In this document: positions 45,519 through 53,499 of the stretch, piece by piece
Layout of the letters: each line of letters starts with the position of its first letter
Numbering within the stretch: the stretch's first letter is position 1
NCBI RefSeq assembly: GCF_902729425.1
Contig: NZ_CACVCH010000049.1
Location: 23,484-87,483 of the forward strand
DNA: 64,000 nt
Direction of reading: 5' to 3'
Source: Magnetospirillum sp. SS-4
GTDB lineage: Bacteria; Pseudomonadota; Alphaproteobacteria; Rhodospirillales; Magnetospirillaceae
The notes under the pieces: generated by a model
Databases searched by the model: none
What the model saw: the letters and a program-made list of their open reading frames with translations, nothing else
Told to the model about the DNA's origin: nothing
Translations under genes and position numbers: made by a program

Positions 45519-45977
45519 CTACCTCTTGTTCTTCGGGTTCAGGGCGCCGACATCCAGCGCTTCGGGAGCCTGAGCCTCGTGCGGGTGGGCGGGACCGGCG
45601 TAGACGCGCAGGTTCTTCATCTGCTGACGGCCGAGCGGACCACGGGTGATCATGCGCTCGATGGCCTTCTCGATGACCCGCTCGGGGAAGCGGCCGGACA
45701 GCAGCTGACCCATGGTGCGGTCCTTGATGCCGCCGGGATGGCCGGTGTGCCAGTAGAAGCGCTTGTCGGCGAGCTTGTTGCCGGTCAGCTTGACCTTCTC
45801 CGCGTTGACGATGATGACGTTGTCGCCCATGTCCACATGCGGCGTATAGGTGGGAAGATGCTTGCCGCGCAGCCGCATCGAAACGACGCTGGCGAGGCGG
45901 CCGAGCACGACGCCGTCCGCGTCGATCACAACCCACTTCTTCTGTACTTCGGACGGTTTGGCGTTATAGGTCTTCAT
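45519..45977 (-). CDS. rplM: 50S ribosomal protein L13
   Basis: L13 is an early-assembly protein of the large ribosomal subunit. The 152-residue protein has [49 protein letters not shown] and the family signature region MLP-like [22 protein letters not shown]. The start is ATG 45977 (MKTYNAKP), the universal alphaproteobacterial beginning, rather than the slightly upstream in-frame codon. It heads the rplM-rpsI operon with a canonical promoter 60 bp upstream. Confidence 0.98.
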   Translation of the reverse strand: MKTYNAKPSEVQKKWVVIDADGVVLGRLASVVSMRLRGKHLPTYTPHVDMGDNVIIVNAEKVKLTGNKLADKRFYWHTGHPGGIKDRTMGQLLSGRFPERVIEKAIERMITRGPLGRQQMKNLRVYAGPAHPHEAQAPEALDVGALNPKNKR

Positions 45978-46037
45978 GGCACCCACGGCAAAACCAGTTG
46001 GCGTCGCCGGAGGAAATCCCCGGCGTCGAAGGCGCGG

Positions 46038-46088
46038 AGTATGCCACAGGACGCGGTTCTGTCAACGCCATTTAAATCGTTTAAAAAC
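46038..46088 (-). promoter_or_regulatory. rplM-rpsI promoter with UP-like element
   Basis: Read on the minus strand: -35 TTGACA (complement of 46060-46065), a 16-base spacer, and -10 CATACT (complement of 46038-46043). A run of A and T (complement of 46070-46088) directly upstream of the -35 resembles an UP element, as is common for ribosomal-protein promoters. Confidence 0.85.
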
Positions 46089-46103
46089 AGCGCGCTAGCA
46101 AGA

Positions 46104-46119
46104 CGGTATCATGATACCG
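46104..46119. repeat. Perfect 16-bp palindrome upstream of the rplM promoter
   Basis: CGGTATCATGATACCG is its own reverse complement. It lies about 40 bp upstream of the rplM -35 box and 40 bp beyond the diguanylate cyclase stop. No T-tract follows on either strand, so it is more like an operator than a terminator. Confidence 0.65.
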
Positions 46120-46159
46120 CGATGGAGAGGGGCGGAAATCCAGGCCGGAGACCGGTTCA

Positions 46160-47341
46160 TCAGCGCGATGCGGGGGGCAGTCTGGCGTCGGAGGCGAGGA
46201 CCGCGCCGCCGCCCATGACGCAGCGGGCCTTGCCGGAGACCTTGGCCTGATACATGCGGGTGTCGGCCAGTTCGATCAGGGCCGGCCAGTCCTGGGCGCC
46301 GTCGCTGATGCGTTCGGCCACGCCGATGCTGGCGGTGACCGGCAAGCCGTCGGGGCGGGTTCCCAGCCATTCCTCGACGATGCGCTCCATGGCGATGCGC
46401 TGCCCCTCCCCGGTGGCGTTGCCCAGCAGCACCACGAATTCCTCGCCGCCCCAGCGGATGACGATGTCCGATCGCCGCAGCAGCCGGGCAAGATTGGCGA
46501 CGGCGTTCTTCAGCACCCAGTCGCCGGCCTCGTGGCCGTGGGCGTCGTTGACGCTCTTGAAGTTGTCCAGGTCGACGAAGGCCACCGCGAACGGAGTGTT
46601 CTGGCGGCAGGACAGGCGGAACTGGGCCTCGACGATCTCGTTGCCGGAATGGCGGGTGAAGGTGCCGGTCAGCGGATCGTGGCTGGCGCGGCGCAGCAGG
46701 TTGATCATGTAATGCAGCTGGATCATGCTTTGCAGCAGGAACACCCCCAGGATAAGCCCAAGCACCCACAGGGTCGCCAACTGGTTCACCCAGTCGAAGC
46801 CGCTGGTCAGCATCGGTCCGAAGGTGGCCGCCAGGATCACCGGAACGGCGAAGGCCAGCCCTTCGGCCACGGTCAGGGGAAATACCCCCAGCCCAGCGAT
46901 GATGATGACGGGCAAGGCGGCGTACAGCCTGGAATCCACCGCGGCGGCGCCGCCCAGGGTCACGTCGGCGAAAACCGCCTGCGACGCCAGGAACAGGGAC
47001 AGCGGCAGGCTCAGCATGGCGGCCAGCAAGATGAAGGCGCGTCTCAGCGTCACCCCCTGATGGGCGGCGACGGCCAGGGCGGCGAACGCCCCCGCCGCCA
47101 GCAGCCGCAGACCGGCCAGCCAGCCCCAGCTCGGCCATGGCAGCGCCAGACGGTCCAGCGCGATCCAGGCCAGCGTCAGGACCGAGAAGGCCGCCGCCAC
47201 CATGCGCACGCGGGATGCGATGGTTTCGGCCCGGTGCCTGGTCAGATAAGGAGGGTGGTCGGATGAGATCAGCAACTGCAATAAATGCGGTATGCCTGCC
47301 CTTCTGGTGACGGCCGTCAGACGCTCACGCAGATTAAGCAT
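46160..47341 (-). CDS. Membrane-bound diguanylate cyclase (GGDEF)
   Basis: This 393-residue protein synthesises cyclic di-GMP from two GTP. The N-terminal half (about 45-215) has six likely transmembrane helices forming a membrane sensor module. The C-terminal GGDEF domain (about 225-375) begins with DPLTGTFTRHSGNEIV and holds FVDLDNFKSVNDAHGHEAGD, the active-site RWGGEEFVVLL and the product-inhibition I-site RRSD exactly five residues before it. The active site is intact (GGEEF). It is a single gene with ATG 47341, sharing its upstream region with the IclR regulator's 3' end. Confidence 0.92.
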   Translation of the reverse strand: MLNLRERLTAVTRRAGIPHLLQLLISSDHPPYLTRHRAETIASRVRMVAAAFSVLTLAWIALDRLALPWPSWGWLAGLRLLAAGAFAALAVAAHQGVTLRRAFILLAAMLSLPLSLFLASQAVFADVTLGGAAAVDSRLYAALPVIIIAGLGVFPLTVAEGLAFAVPVILAATFGPMLTSGFDWVNQLATLWVLGLILGVFLLQSMIQLHYMINLLRRASHDPLTGTFTRHSGNEIVEAQFRLSCRQNTPFAVAFVDLDNFKSVNDAHGHEAGDWVLKNAVANLARLLRRSDIVIRWGGEEFVVLLGNATGEGQRIAMERIVEEWLGTRPDGLPVTASIGVAERISDGAQDWPALIELADTRMYQAKVSGKARCVMGGGAVLASDARLPPASR

Positions 47342-47430
47342 AATAATTCCAATATGATTGGGCTATCTCTCCATCTGACGGTAGTATGTAGTCCTATTCG
47401 TATGTAATGCAAGCCATGTGATGGCTGGTG

Positions 47431-48207
47431 TCAGCGCCGTCCCAGCGCGGTTTCGATTTTGCGGGCAAGGTGGACAAGCCGGGGGCCCAGGTCGTCTTGC
47501 AGCCGGTCGCGCGGCAGCAGGAAGGCGGCGCCGCCGCAATTCAGTCCCAGCACGGTGTCCCCGTCGGGCAGCCGCACCGCCGCCGCCGCCGCGTGGACAT
47601 CGGTCTGCCATTCGCTGACCGACAAGGTGAATCCGTGCCGGGCATAGTCGTCCAGGGCCTGGTCCACCCCGGCCCGCACCCGCGGCCAGTCCTCGGGATG
47701 GCGGCGGCGGACCTCGTCCAGGATGGCGGCGCGGCGATGGTCGGGAATGGCGGCCAGATAGGCGCGTCCCATGGCGGTGGTGGCGACCGGAATGCGCGAG
47801 CCGACGTCGAGGCGGATGGTCAGCGCCCCCTTGCCCCGGCAGATCTCGATATAGATCATGCTGGTCTGGTCGAAGCTGCCCAGGGCCACCGCCACGTCGG
47901 AATAATCGGCCAGATCCTGCATCAGCGGCCGCGCCACCTCGCGCATGTCCATACAGGCCAGGGCGGTATAGCCCAGCGACAGCACGGCGGTGCCCAGACG
48001 GTACTTGTTGTGGCGCTCCAGATGGACCAGATAGCCGAGGCGGGTCAGGGTATGGGTCAGGCGCGAGATTGTCGGCTTGGGCAGGCCGGTCCTGGCCGCG
48101 ATCTCCTGATTGCCCAGCATGGAATCGCCGGCCCGGAAGCAGCGCAGGATGTCGAGGCCGCGGGCCAGCGCGGTCACGAACCGGCGATCCTGGGCGACGT
48201 CGCTCAT
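47431..48207 (-). CDS. IclR family transcriptional regulator
   Basis: This 258-residue IclR-type regulator has an N-terminal winged helix (RGLDILRCFRAGDSMLGNQEIAARTGLPKPTISRLTHTLTRLGYL) and a C-terminal effector-binding domain (YIEICRGKGALTIRLDVGSRIPVATTAMGRAYLAAIP, GFTLSVSEWQTDVHAAAAAVR). It diverges from an enoyl-CoA hydratase/3-hydroxyacyl-CoA dehydrogenase pair, with an inverted repeat in between, so it most likely controls that pathway in response to an aromatic or acyl intermediate. ATG 48207 is used; the open frame upstream (to 51843) runs antisense through other genes. Confidence 0.9.
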   Translation of the reverse strand: MSDVAQDRRFVTALARGLDILRCFRAGDSMLGNQEIAARTGLPKPTISRLTHTLTRLGYLVHLERHNKYRLGTAVLSLGYTALACMDMREVARPLMQDLADYSDVAVALGSFDQTSMIYIEICRGKGALTIRLDVGSRIPVATTAMGRAYLAAIPDHRRAAILDEVRRRHPEDWPRVRAGVDQALDDYARHGFTLSVSEWQTDVHAAAAAVRLPDGDTVLGLNCGGAAFLLPRDRLQDDLGPRLVHLARKIETALGRR

Positions 48208-48254
48208 GGCGTTATTGCTCCGTGACAGGGCGGATGGACTCGGGCTATCATAAT

Positions 48255-48273
48255 TGCGAAATTCAATTCCGCA
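48255..48273. promoter_or_regulatory. Likely IclR operator
   Basis: TGCGAAATT and AATTCCGCA (48255-48263, 48265-48273) are inverted repeats with one mismatch around a central C, in the 87-bp gap between the divergent IclR gene and the hydratase gene. A further GCGAAAT at 48276-48282 may be a half-site. The AAGGGG ribosome binding site of the hydratase follows directly. Confidence 0.55.
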
Positions 48274-48294
48274 CAGCGAAATAAAGGGGCGGTG

Positions 48295-49065
48295 ATGACC
48301 GAGGTTCTGCTGGAAAGTCCCCTCGATGGGGTTGCGCTGCTGCGCATCAACCGGCCGGAGGCGAAGAACGCGCTGAATGCCGAGGTGCGCCGCCAGTTGG
48401 CCGAGCATGTGGGGGCCTTGGGCGCCGACCGCGAGGTACGGGCCATCATCCTGACCGGCAACGACGAGGCCTTCGCCGCCGGGGCCGACATCAGGGACAT
48501 GGCCGAGATCGGCGCCATCGAACTGATGCTGCGTAACAACCACCTGCTGTGGCGGACCATCGCCCAGTGCCCGAAGCCGCTCATCGCCGCCGTCAACGGC
48601 TATGCCTGGGGCGGCGGCTGCGAGCTGGCCATGCATGCCGACATCATCGTGGCGGGCGAGGGCGCCAGCTTCTCGCAGCCCGAGGTCAAGGTGGGCATCA
48701 TGCCGGGGGCCGGCGGCACCCAGCGTCTGGTTCGCGCCGTCGGCAAGGCCCGCGCCATGCTGATGGCCATGACCGGACAGGCGGTCACCGGAATCGAGGC
48801 GGCGGCGATGGGGCTTGCCAGCAAGGTTGTCCCCGACGCCGAGGTGCTGAACACCGCGCTCGACATCGCCAGGACCATCTCGCGCATGCCGCCGCTGGCC
48901 ATCGCCCAGATCAAGGAGGTGATGCTGGCGGGCCAGGACGCGCCGCTGGAAACCGCCCTGATGCTGGAAAGGAAGGCCTTCCAGATGCTGTTCGCCAGTC
49001 GCGACCAGAAGGAGGGCATGAAGGCCTTCCTGGACAAGCGCAAACCCGCCTACGAGGGGATCTAG
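48295..49065 (+). CDS. Enoyl-CoA hydratase/isomerase family protein
   Basis: This is a 256-residue crotonase-fold enzyme that hydrates 2-enoyl-CoA. The oxyanion-hole segments are AFAAGADIRDM (~63-73) and AVNGYAWGGGCELAMHADI (~100-118), and both catalytic glutamates are in place: GGGCELAM and QPEVKVGIMPGAGGTQRL. The profile fits PaaF- or short-chain enoyl-CoA hydratases. ATG 48295 is chosen, with AAGGGG 5 bases upstream. It is followed after 3 bases by a 3-hydroxyacyl-CoA dehydrogenase, together carrying out two consecutive beta-oxidation steps, probably under IclR control. Confidence 0.92.
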   Translation: MTEVLLESPLDGVALLRINRPEAKNALNAEVRRQLAEHVGALGADREVRAIILTGNDEAFAAGADIRDMAEIGAIELMLRNNHLLWRTIAQCPKPLIAAVNGYAWGGGCELAMHADIIVAGEGASFSQPEVKVGIMPGAGGTQRLVRAVGKARAMLMAMTGQAVTGIEAAAMGLASKVVPDAEVLNTALDIARTISRMPPLAIAQIKEVMLAGQDAPLETALMLERKAFQMLFASRDQKEGMKAFLDKRKPAYEGI

Positions 49066-49068
49066 GCC

Positions 49069-50586
49069 ATGACACTCGACGCCAATCGTCCCGATCTCGT
49101 GATCGGTCTGGTGGGAACCGGCGCCATGGGGCGCGGCATCGCCCAGATCGCGGCGGCCTCGGGCTGCGCCGTCGTCCTGGTGGATTCCCGCGACGGCGCC
49201 GCCGCCGAGGCCAGGGATTACGTGGTCAAGATGCTGTCCCGGCTGGCCGAGAAGGGCAAGCTGACCGCCGAGGCGCTGAGTGCCGCCACCCAGGGGCTGC
49301 GGGTCGGCTCTGGCATGGCCGATCTGGCGGCCTGCCATGTGGTGGTCGAGGCCATCGTCGAGAACCTGGAGGTCAAGCGCGACCTGATGCGCGAGTTGGA
49401 GGCCATCGTCTCCGACGACTGCATCATCGCGTCCAACACCTCGTCGCTGTCGGTGACCGCCATCGCGGCGGCCTGCCGCCGGCCGGACCGGGTGGCCGGC
49501 TTCCACTTCTTCAACCCGGTGCCGCTGATGAAGGTGGTCGAGGTCATCGACGGCGTCATGACCGAGACCTGGGTGGCCGAGGCGCTGACCGTCCTGGCGC
49601 GGCGCATGGGCCATAATCCGGTCAAGGCCCAGGACACCCCCGGCTTCATCGTCAACCACGCCGGGCGCGGCTATGGCACCGAGGCGCTGAAGCTGGTGGG
49701 CGAGGGTGTCGCCGACATCGCCACGGTGGACCGCATCCTGAAGGGGGCCGCCGGCTTCCGCATGGGGCCGTTCGAACTGCTCGACCTCACCGCGCTCGAC
49801 GTGTCCCACCCGGTGATGGAAAGCATCTACGACCAGTATTACCAGGAACCGCGCTACCGGCCGTCGCCCATCACCCGCAACCGCCTCGCCGCCGGCCTGC
49901 TGGGCCGCAAGACCGGACGCGGCTTCTACGTCTACGAGGGCGACAAGGCGGTGGCGCCGCCGCCGCCGCCGGTTCCTGACTCCCGCCCCGATTCCGTATG
50001 GGTGGCGCCCGGCGACGGCTGGGCGGCGGTCGCCACCCTGGCCGCCCGGCTGGGCGCCACCGTCGAGGCCGGCGAGCGGCCGAGCAAGGGGGCGCTGTGC
50101 GTCGTGGCGCCGCTGGGCGAGGATTGCACCTCGGCGGCAATCCGCCTCGGCCTCGACCCCCGCCGCACCGTGGCGGTGGACCCGCTGTTCGGACTGGACA
50201 GCCATCGCACCGTCATGACCAATCCCCTGACCGGCCCGGCCATGCGCGACGCCGCCCACGGCCTGTTCGTAAGCGACGGCATTCCGGCCAGCGTGGTCCG
50301 CGACAGTCCCGGTTTCGTCGCCCAGCGCGTCGTCGCCGCCATCGTCAATATCGGCTGCGACATCGCCCAGCAGGCCATCGCCACCCCCGGCGACATCGAC
50401 AAGGCGGTGACGCTCGGCCTCGGCTATCCCGCCGGCCCGCTCGCCTGGGGCGACAAGGTCGGCCCCGACCGGATCGTGGCCGTGCTCCAGGCCATGCTCG
50501 CCCTCACCGGTGACCCCCGCTACCGCGTCAGTCCGTGGCTGCGCCGCCGCGCCGCGCTGGGGGTATCGCTGCTGACCGGGGAATAG
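49069..50586 (+). CDS. 3-hydroxyacyl-CoA dehydrogenase (PaaH-like)
   Basis: This 505-residue NAD-dependent enzyme oxidises 3-hydroxyacyl-CoA. The dinucleotide fold is at the N-terminus (IGLVGTGAMGRGIAQIAAASG), with SNTSSLSVTAIAAACRRPDRVAGFHFFNPVPLMKVVEV (the catalytic His in GFHFFNP) and DTPGFIVNHAGRGYGTEAL. The C-terminal half contains a second copy of the 3HCDH C-terminal domain (GRKTGRGFYVYEG; DSPGFVAQRVVAAIVNIG), the double-domain layout of phenylacetate-pathway PaaH and PaaC-type dehydrogenases. It is probably co-transcribed with the hydratase. No ring-opening or CoA-ligase genes lie nearby, so the pathway is not certain. Confidence 0.92.
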   Translation: MTLDANRPDLVIGLVGTGAMGRGIAQIAAASGCAVVLVDSRDGAAAEARDYVVKMLSRLAEKGKLTAEALSAATQGLRVGSGMADLAACHVVVEAIVENLEVKRDLMRELEAIVSDDCIIASNTSSLSVTAIAAACRRPDRVAGFHFFNPVPLMKVVEVIDGVMTETWVAEALTVLARRMGHNPVKAQDTPGFIVNHAGRGYGTEALKLVGEGVADIATVDRILKGAAGFRMGPFELLDLTALDVSHPVMESIYDQYYQEPRYRPSPITRNRLAAGLLGRKTGRGFYVYEGDKAVAPPPPPVPDSRPDSVWVAPGDGWAAVATLAARLGATVEAGERPSKGALCVVAPLGEDCTSAAIRLGLDPRRTVAVDPLFGLDSHRTVMTNPLTGPAMRDAAHGLFVSDGIPASVVRDSPGFVAQRVVAAIVNIGCDIAQQAIATPGDIDKAVTLGLGYPAGPLAWGDKVGPDRIVAVLQAMLALTGDPRYRVSPWLRRRAALGVSLLTGE

Positions 50587-50697
50587 GAGGCCGACGCGAC
50601 GCGACGCGACCGGATGGCGAAATAAGCATTCTGAAGACTGCTGCGGTTGCGATACCATGGCCGTCATGCCGGGGAGGGCGATTCGGCGGAGGGAACG

Positions 50698-51873
50698 GTG
50701 CCGAACCACGAGAATACGTCCGACCAGGATGCCGATCGCCAGGCCTTCGAGGCCATCGTCCGTTCCATGCTGGAACGTGGCGGCGACGGCAGCTTCGGCA
50801 AGATCCATCTGGTCAGCGTGTTTTCCGACGGCACGGAAGGCACGCTGGGCGGCGCTCTTCCCAAGGCGATCACCATAGCCGACCGCATCATCCATGCGCG
50901 GCTGTCGCGGGAGGACGCCTGCGTCCAGTTGTCGCCCGGCAAGTACATGCTGGTCTTTCCCGGTCTGTCCGATGCCGAGGGGACGGTCAAGGCCACCGCC
51001 ATTTCCCGCGAGATCAAGGAACGGCTGTTCGGCCAGTCCGCCGGCAACATCACCGTCGCCGTGCAGGTGCTGCCGCTGTCGCGGTTGAGGCGGCGGCCGG
51101 CGGCGGCGGCGCTTCCCGCCATGGAACGGGTGCTCGACACCCACGAGCGTCAGGCGGCGGTCAACCTGGAGGTGGTATTCCAGCCGGTGTGGGATAGCGC
51201 CCGCGAGGCGGTGATCGGCAGCCGCGCCGTCACCCGGCGGCGCTTCCAGGGGCACGAACTGTTCGACGACGCGGTCCAGCTGGCGGGCGAGCAGGACCCC
51301 CTGGCCCAGGAACGCAACGCCAGCCTTCAGCAGGCGGTCATGCACGAGGGCGGGGCGACGGCCGGGCTGGTGGTCATGCCCCAGGCGCTGAACGACCATA
51401 CCATGACAGATACCAGGGCGCTTCGGGCCGGGATTGCTGAAATCACCGCCCGGTGCCCGCAAGGCCTGATGGTGGAACTGACCGGAGCGGTGGGGGCGGT
51501 GCCGCAATCCCGGCTGCGCAACGTCATCCACGCCGTTCGCGGTGCCGGCGCCGAGGTCGGGGTCCGGGTGTTCCCCGAGCTTGAGATGGCCAGGTTCATC
51601 AAGGGGTGCGGCGCCGATTACCTGTGCTTCAACGAGGCCCAGGCCAAGATGGCGGCCTTCACCCATTCGGCGCTCTATGCCCTGTTCGCGGTGGTGGCGC
51701 ACGAGGTGCGGGGAACCGGCCTCAGGCTTTTCCTGTGGAACGCCTCCAGCGGCCAGGACGTCAAGCGCGCCCAGTCGGTCGGGTTCTCGCTGTTCTCGGG
51801 ACCGTCCATCGGGGCCAACCGGCCGGACATGGTGGAGCCCCATCCCTGGCCGACGTCGAAGGTCTTCCTGTAG
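50698..51873 (+). CDS. Degenerate GGDEF/EAL-like protein (GTG start)
   Basis: This 391-residue protein lacks signal peptide and membrane segments. Its first ~140 residues recall a GGDEF domain stripped of its active site (SREDACVQLSPGKYMLVFPGLSDAEGTVKA occupies the GGDEF position). The remainder follows the order of an EAL domain: VFQPVWDSAREAVIGSRAVTRR (where EALxR would be), GLVVMPQALND, GLMVELTGAVGAVPQSRLRNVIHAVRGAGAEVGVRVFP, DYLCFN, and QDVKRAQSVGFSLFSGPSIG. None of the EAL catalytic residues are recognisable, so it may be a c-di-GMP-independent scaffold. GTG 50698 has GGAGGGA about 4 bases upstream. The assignment is by eye and needs a profile search. Confidence 0.6.
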   Translation: MPNHENTSDQDADRQAFEAIVRSMLERGGDGSFGKIHLVSVFSDGTEGTLGGALPKAITIADRIIHARLSREDACVQLSPGKYMLVFPGLSDAEGTVKATAISREIKERLFGQSAGNITVAVQVLPLSRLRRRPAAAALPAMERVLDTHERQAAVNLEVVFQPVWDSAREAVIGSRAVTRRRFQGHELFDDAVQLAGEQDPLAQERNASLQQAVMHEGGATAGLVVMPQALNDHTMTDTRALRAGIAEITARCPQGLMVELTGAVGAVPQSRLRNVIHAVRGAGAEVGVRVFPELEMARFIKGCGADYLCFNEAQAKMAAFTHSALYALFAVVAHEVRGTGLRLFLWNASSGQDVKRAQSVGFSLFSGPSIGANRPDMVEPHPWPTSKVFL

Positions 51874-52006
51874 CCGCCCCCTTGCCCGGATGGGGCCGCC
51901 CTGCTTGACGATCCGTTAATCCGACCCAAGTTAGTATGATGGGAAGGCGCCGATGGTCGGGCCTTCCGATACCGGACTCGCTCATGACCGAGGAGGACGC
52001 AGGTTC

Positions 52007-52516
52007 ATGTCCCGCCTATCCGCATTCAACAGCCCTCTATTGCTTGGTTTCGACCATTTCGAACGGGTGCTCGACCGCATCTCGAAGACCTCGGCCGAGG
52101 GCTATCCCCCCTACAACATCGAGCAGACCGGCGAGAGCGGCCTGCGCATAACCCTGGCGGTGGCCGGGTTCTCCATGGACGACCTGTCGGTGGCGCTGGA
52201 AGACAACCAGTTGGTCATTCGCGGCCATCAGGCCGACGACGATTCGGGCCGCGTCTTCATCCATCGCGGCATCGCCGCCCGGCAGTTCCAGCGCGCCTTC
52301 GTGCTGGCCGAGGGAATCGAGGTCCGGGGCGCCCAGTTGGACAATGGGCTGCTTCACGTCGACCTTGTCCGTCTGCTGCCCGAACCGCGCGTCCGCAGCA
52401 TTCCCATTCAGGGCGGCATCCGCTCCGGCTCATCCTCCCACGCCATCACGGTCGAGGGGGAGGCCGAGCCGTCCATCACATCCCGGGCCAGAACCGGCCA
52501 GAAGAGGGAGGTCTGA
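52007..52516 (+). CDS. Small heat-shock protein (Hsp20/IbpA family)
   Basis: This 169-residue alpha-crystallin-domain chaperone resembles IbpA. It begins MSRLSAFNSPLLLGFDHFERVLDRI, the alphaproteobacterial Hsp20 start, followed by YPPYNIEQTGESGLRITLAVAGFSMDDLSVALEDNQLVIRGHQ (crystallin core), FIHRGIAARQFQRAFVLAEGIEVRGAQLDNGLLHVDLVR and PEPRVRSIPI. A flexible tail of ~25 residues ends it. ATG 52007 is preferred over the upstream in-frame codon because homology begins there; AGGAGG lies 10 bases before it. CTTGAC in the upstream gap could be the -35 of a heat-shock (RpoH) promoter, but no matching -10 was certain. The DUF1150 gene follows immediately. Confidence 0.92.
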   Translation: MSRLSAFNSPLLLGFDHFERVLDRISKTSAEGYPPYNIEQTGESGLRITLAVAGFSMDDLSVALEDNQLVIRGHQADDDSGRVFIHRGIAARQFQRAFVLAEGIEVRGAQLDNGLLHVDLVRLLPEPRVRSIPIQGGIRSGSSSHAITVEGEAEPSITSRARTGQKREV

Positions 52517-52517
52517 C

Positions 52518-52754
52518 ATGAAGACCACAGATGACAAGACGTTCGCCGCCCGCCCCGAGGTCGTCATGAGCGTCGCCGATCTGGCGAGCTGGGGGGTTCC
52601 CATCGTCGCCTATGTCCGCCACGTGGGACCGGCGGGCGAGGGTGGATGGTCCATCCATGCCGCCGACGGAACCCCCATCGGCGCCGCGCCCGACCGGGCC
52701 AGCGCGTTTCTCGCCGTGCGTCAGCACGACCTGGAGCCGCTCAGCGTGCATTGA
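52518..52754 (+). CDS. DUF1150 family protein
   Basis: This 78-residue protein is from the alphaproteobacterial DUF1150 family, usually found directly after hsp20 as here (1-base gap). The core is ASWGVPIVAYVRHVG followed by WSIHAADGTPIGAAPDRASAFLAVRQHDLEPLSVH. Its function is unknown; conserved linkage suggests a role with the small heat-shock protein. GGGAGG precedes ATG 52518 by about 6 bases. Confidence 0.88.
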   Translation: MKTTDDKTFAARPEVVMSVADLASWGVPIVAYVRHVGPAGEGGWSIHAADGTPIGAAPDRASAFLAVRQHDLEPLSVH

Positions 52755-52761
52755 CGGCAGG

Positions 52762-52786
52762 CGGAGGGCGGCAAGCCCGCCCTCCG
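52762..52786. terminator. Hairpin between the convergent DUF1150 and lipoprotein genes
   Basis: CGGAGGGCGG (52762-52771) pairs with CCGCCCTCCG (52777-52786) around loop CAAGC, 7 bp after one stop and 7 bp before the other. A T-tract is lacking on both strands, so it is a transcript-end stem rather than a classical terminator. Confidence 0.5.
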
Positions 52787-52792
52787 GCGCGG

Positions 52793-53332
52793 TCAGCGCT
52801 TCATGCGCCGGTTGATTTCCAGTTCCTCGGGCGAGGCCTGGAAGCCGAGATAGATTTCATATTGGTTGACGATGTCGCCGGCCCCGACCGGGATGCGCAT
52901 GACGACGTCCTCGTCGTTGGTGCGGGCCTGATCCATTCCCTTGGGGAATTCCACCGGGACGGTGAAGATGGCCTTGGCCTCCGGAGCCGGATAGTACTTG
53001 GGAATGGCGACGAAATATTCCAGCTCCGACTTGCCCGCCGTTCCGGCGGGACCGCGCCGGACGTCGAAGCTGACCTGGATTTCCACTTCCACCCCGGCCT
53101 TGCCATAGGTGCAGTGCCCCTTGAAGGCGATGATCTCGGCCTCGATTTCCACGTCGGTGATGTCGCGCCCCTGGCCGGGCCGGTATTTGACGACCTTGGC
53201 CGCGTCGGACAGGATGTAGATGGGGGGGCAGGGGGGCGCCTTCTCCTTCTTCGTGTCGAACATCGAGCAGCCCGACAGGACGAGCGAGGTTGTCAGGGCC
53301 AACGCCGCGGCGCGAACGGAACGAGGGGTCAT
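52793..53332 (-). CDS. Hypothetical lipoprotein
   Basis: This is a 179-residue predicted lipoprotein: MTPRSVRAAALALTTSLVLSGC gives a lipobox ending in Cys22. The mature part is mostly beta-strand by pattern (VEIEAEIIAFKGHCTYG, VEVEIQVSFDVRRGPAG, LEYFVAIPKYYP, AIFTVPVEFP, VVMRIPVGAGDIVNQYEIYLGFQ), ending with a basic helix. No family is recognised by name, though similar proteins are common in Rhodospirillales. It lies convergent to the hsp20 pair and divergent from ispH. ATG 53332 fits the signal peptide; the longer frame adds no conserved residues. Confidence 0.75.
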   Translation of the reverse strand: MTPRSVRAAALALTTSLVLSGCSMFDTKKEKAPPCPPIYILSDAAKVVKYRPGQGRDITDVEIEAEIIAFKGHCTYGKAGVEVEIQVSFDVRRGPAGTAGKSELEYFVAIPKYYPAPEAKAIFTVPVEFPKGMDQARTNDEDVVMRIPVGAGDIVNQYEIYLGFQASPEELEINRRMKR

Positions 53333-53499
53333 GGAATTCCTGGGGGTCTGGGGGGAAAGCGGGGACGCGGCCAACGGTTCGGCGATTTCGCACATGCCTG
53401 TCTTCCTTCGGCGGCCCATGATCTGCTAAACGTTTCCGACTTTAGTGAAGGCCGAGGCCGGGCACAAGCCGACAGCCGTTCCCATGAGAGGTATTGACC

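Noticed and set aside
48208..51843. Very long minus-strand open frame upstream of the IclR gene
   Set aside because: It is antisense to the hydratase, dehydrogenase and the GGDEF/EAL-like gene; its translation is low-complexity Gly/His/Asp-rich, typical of the antisense frame of GC-rich genes.
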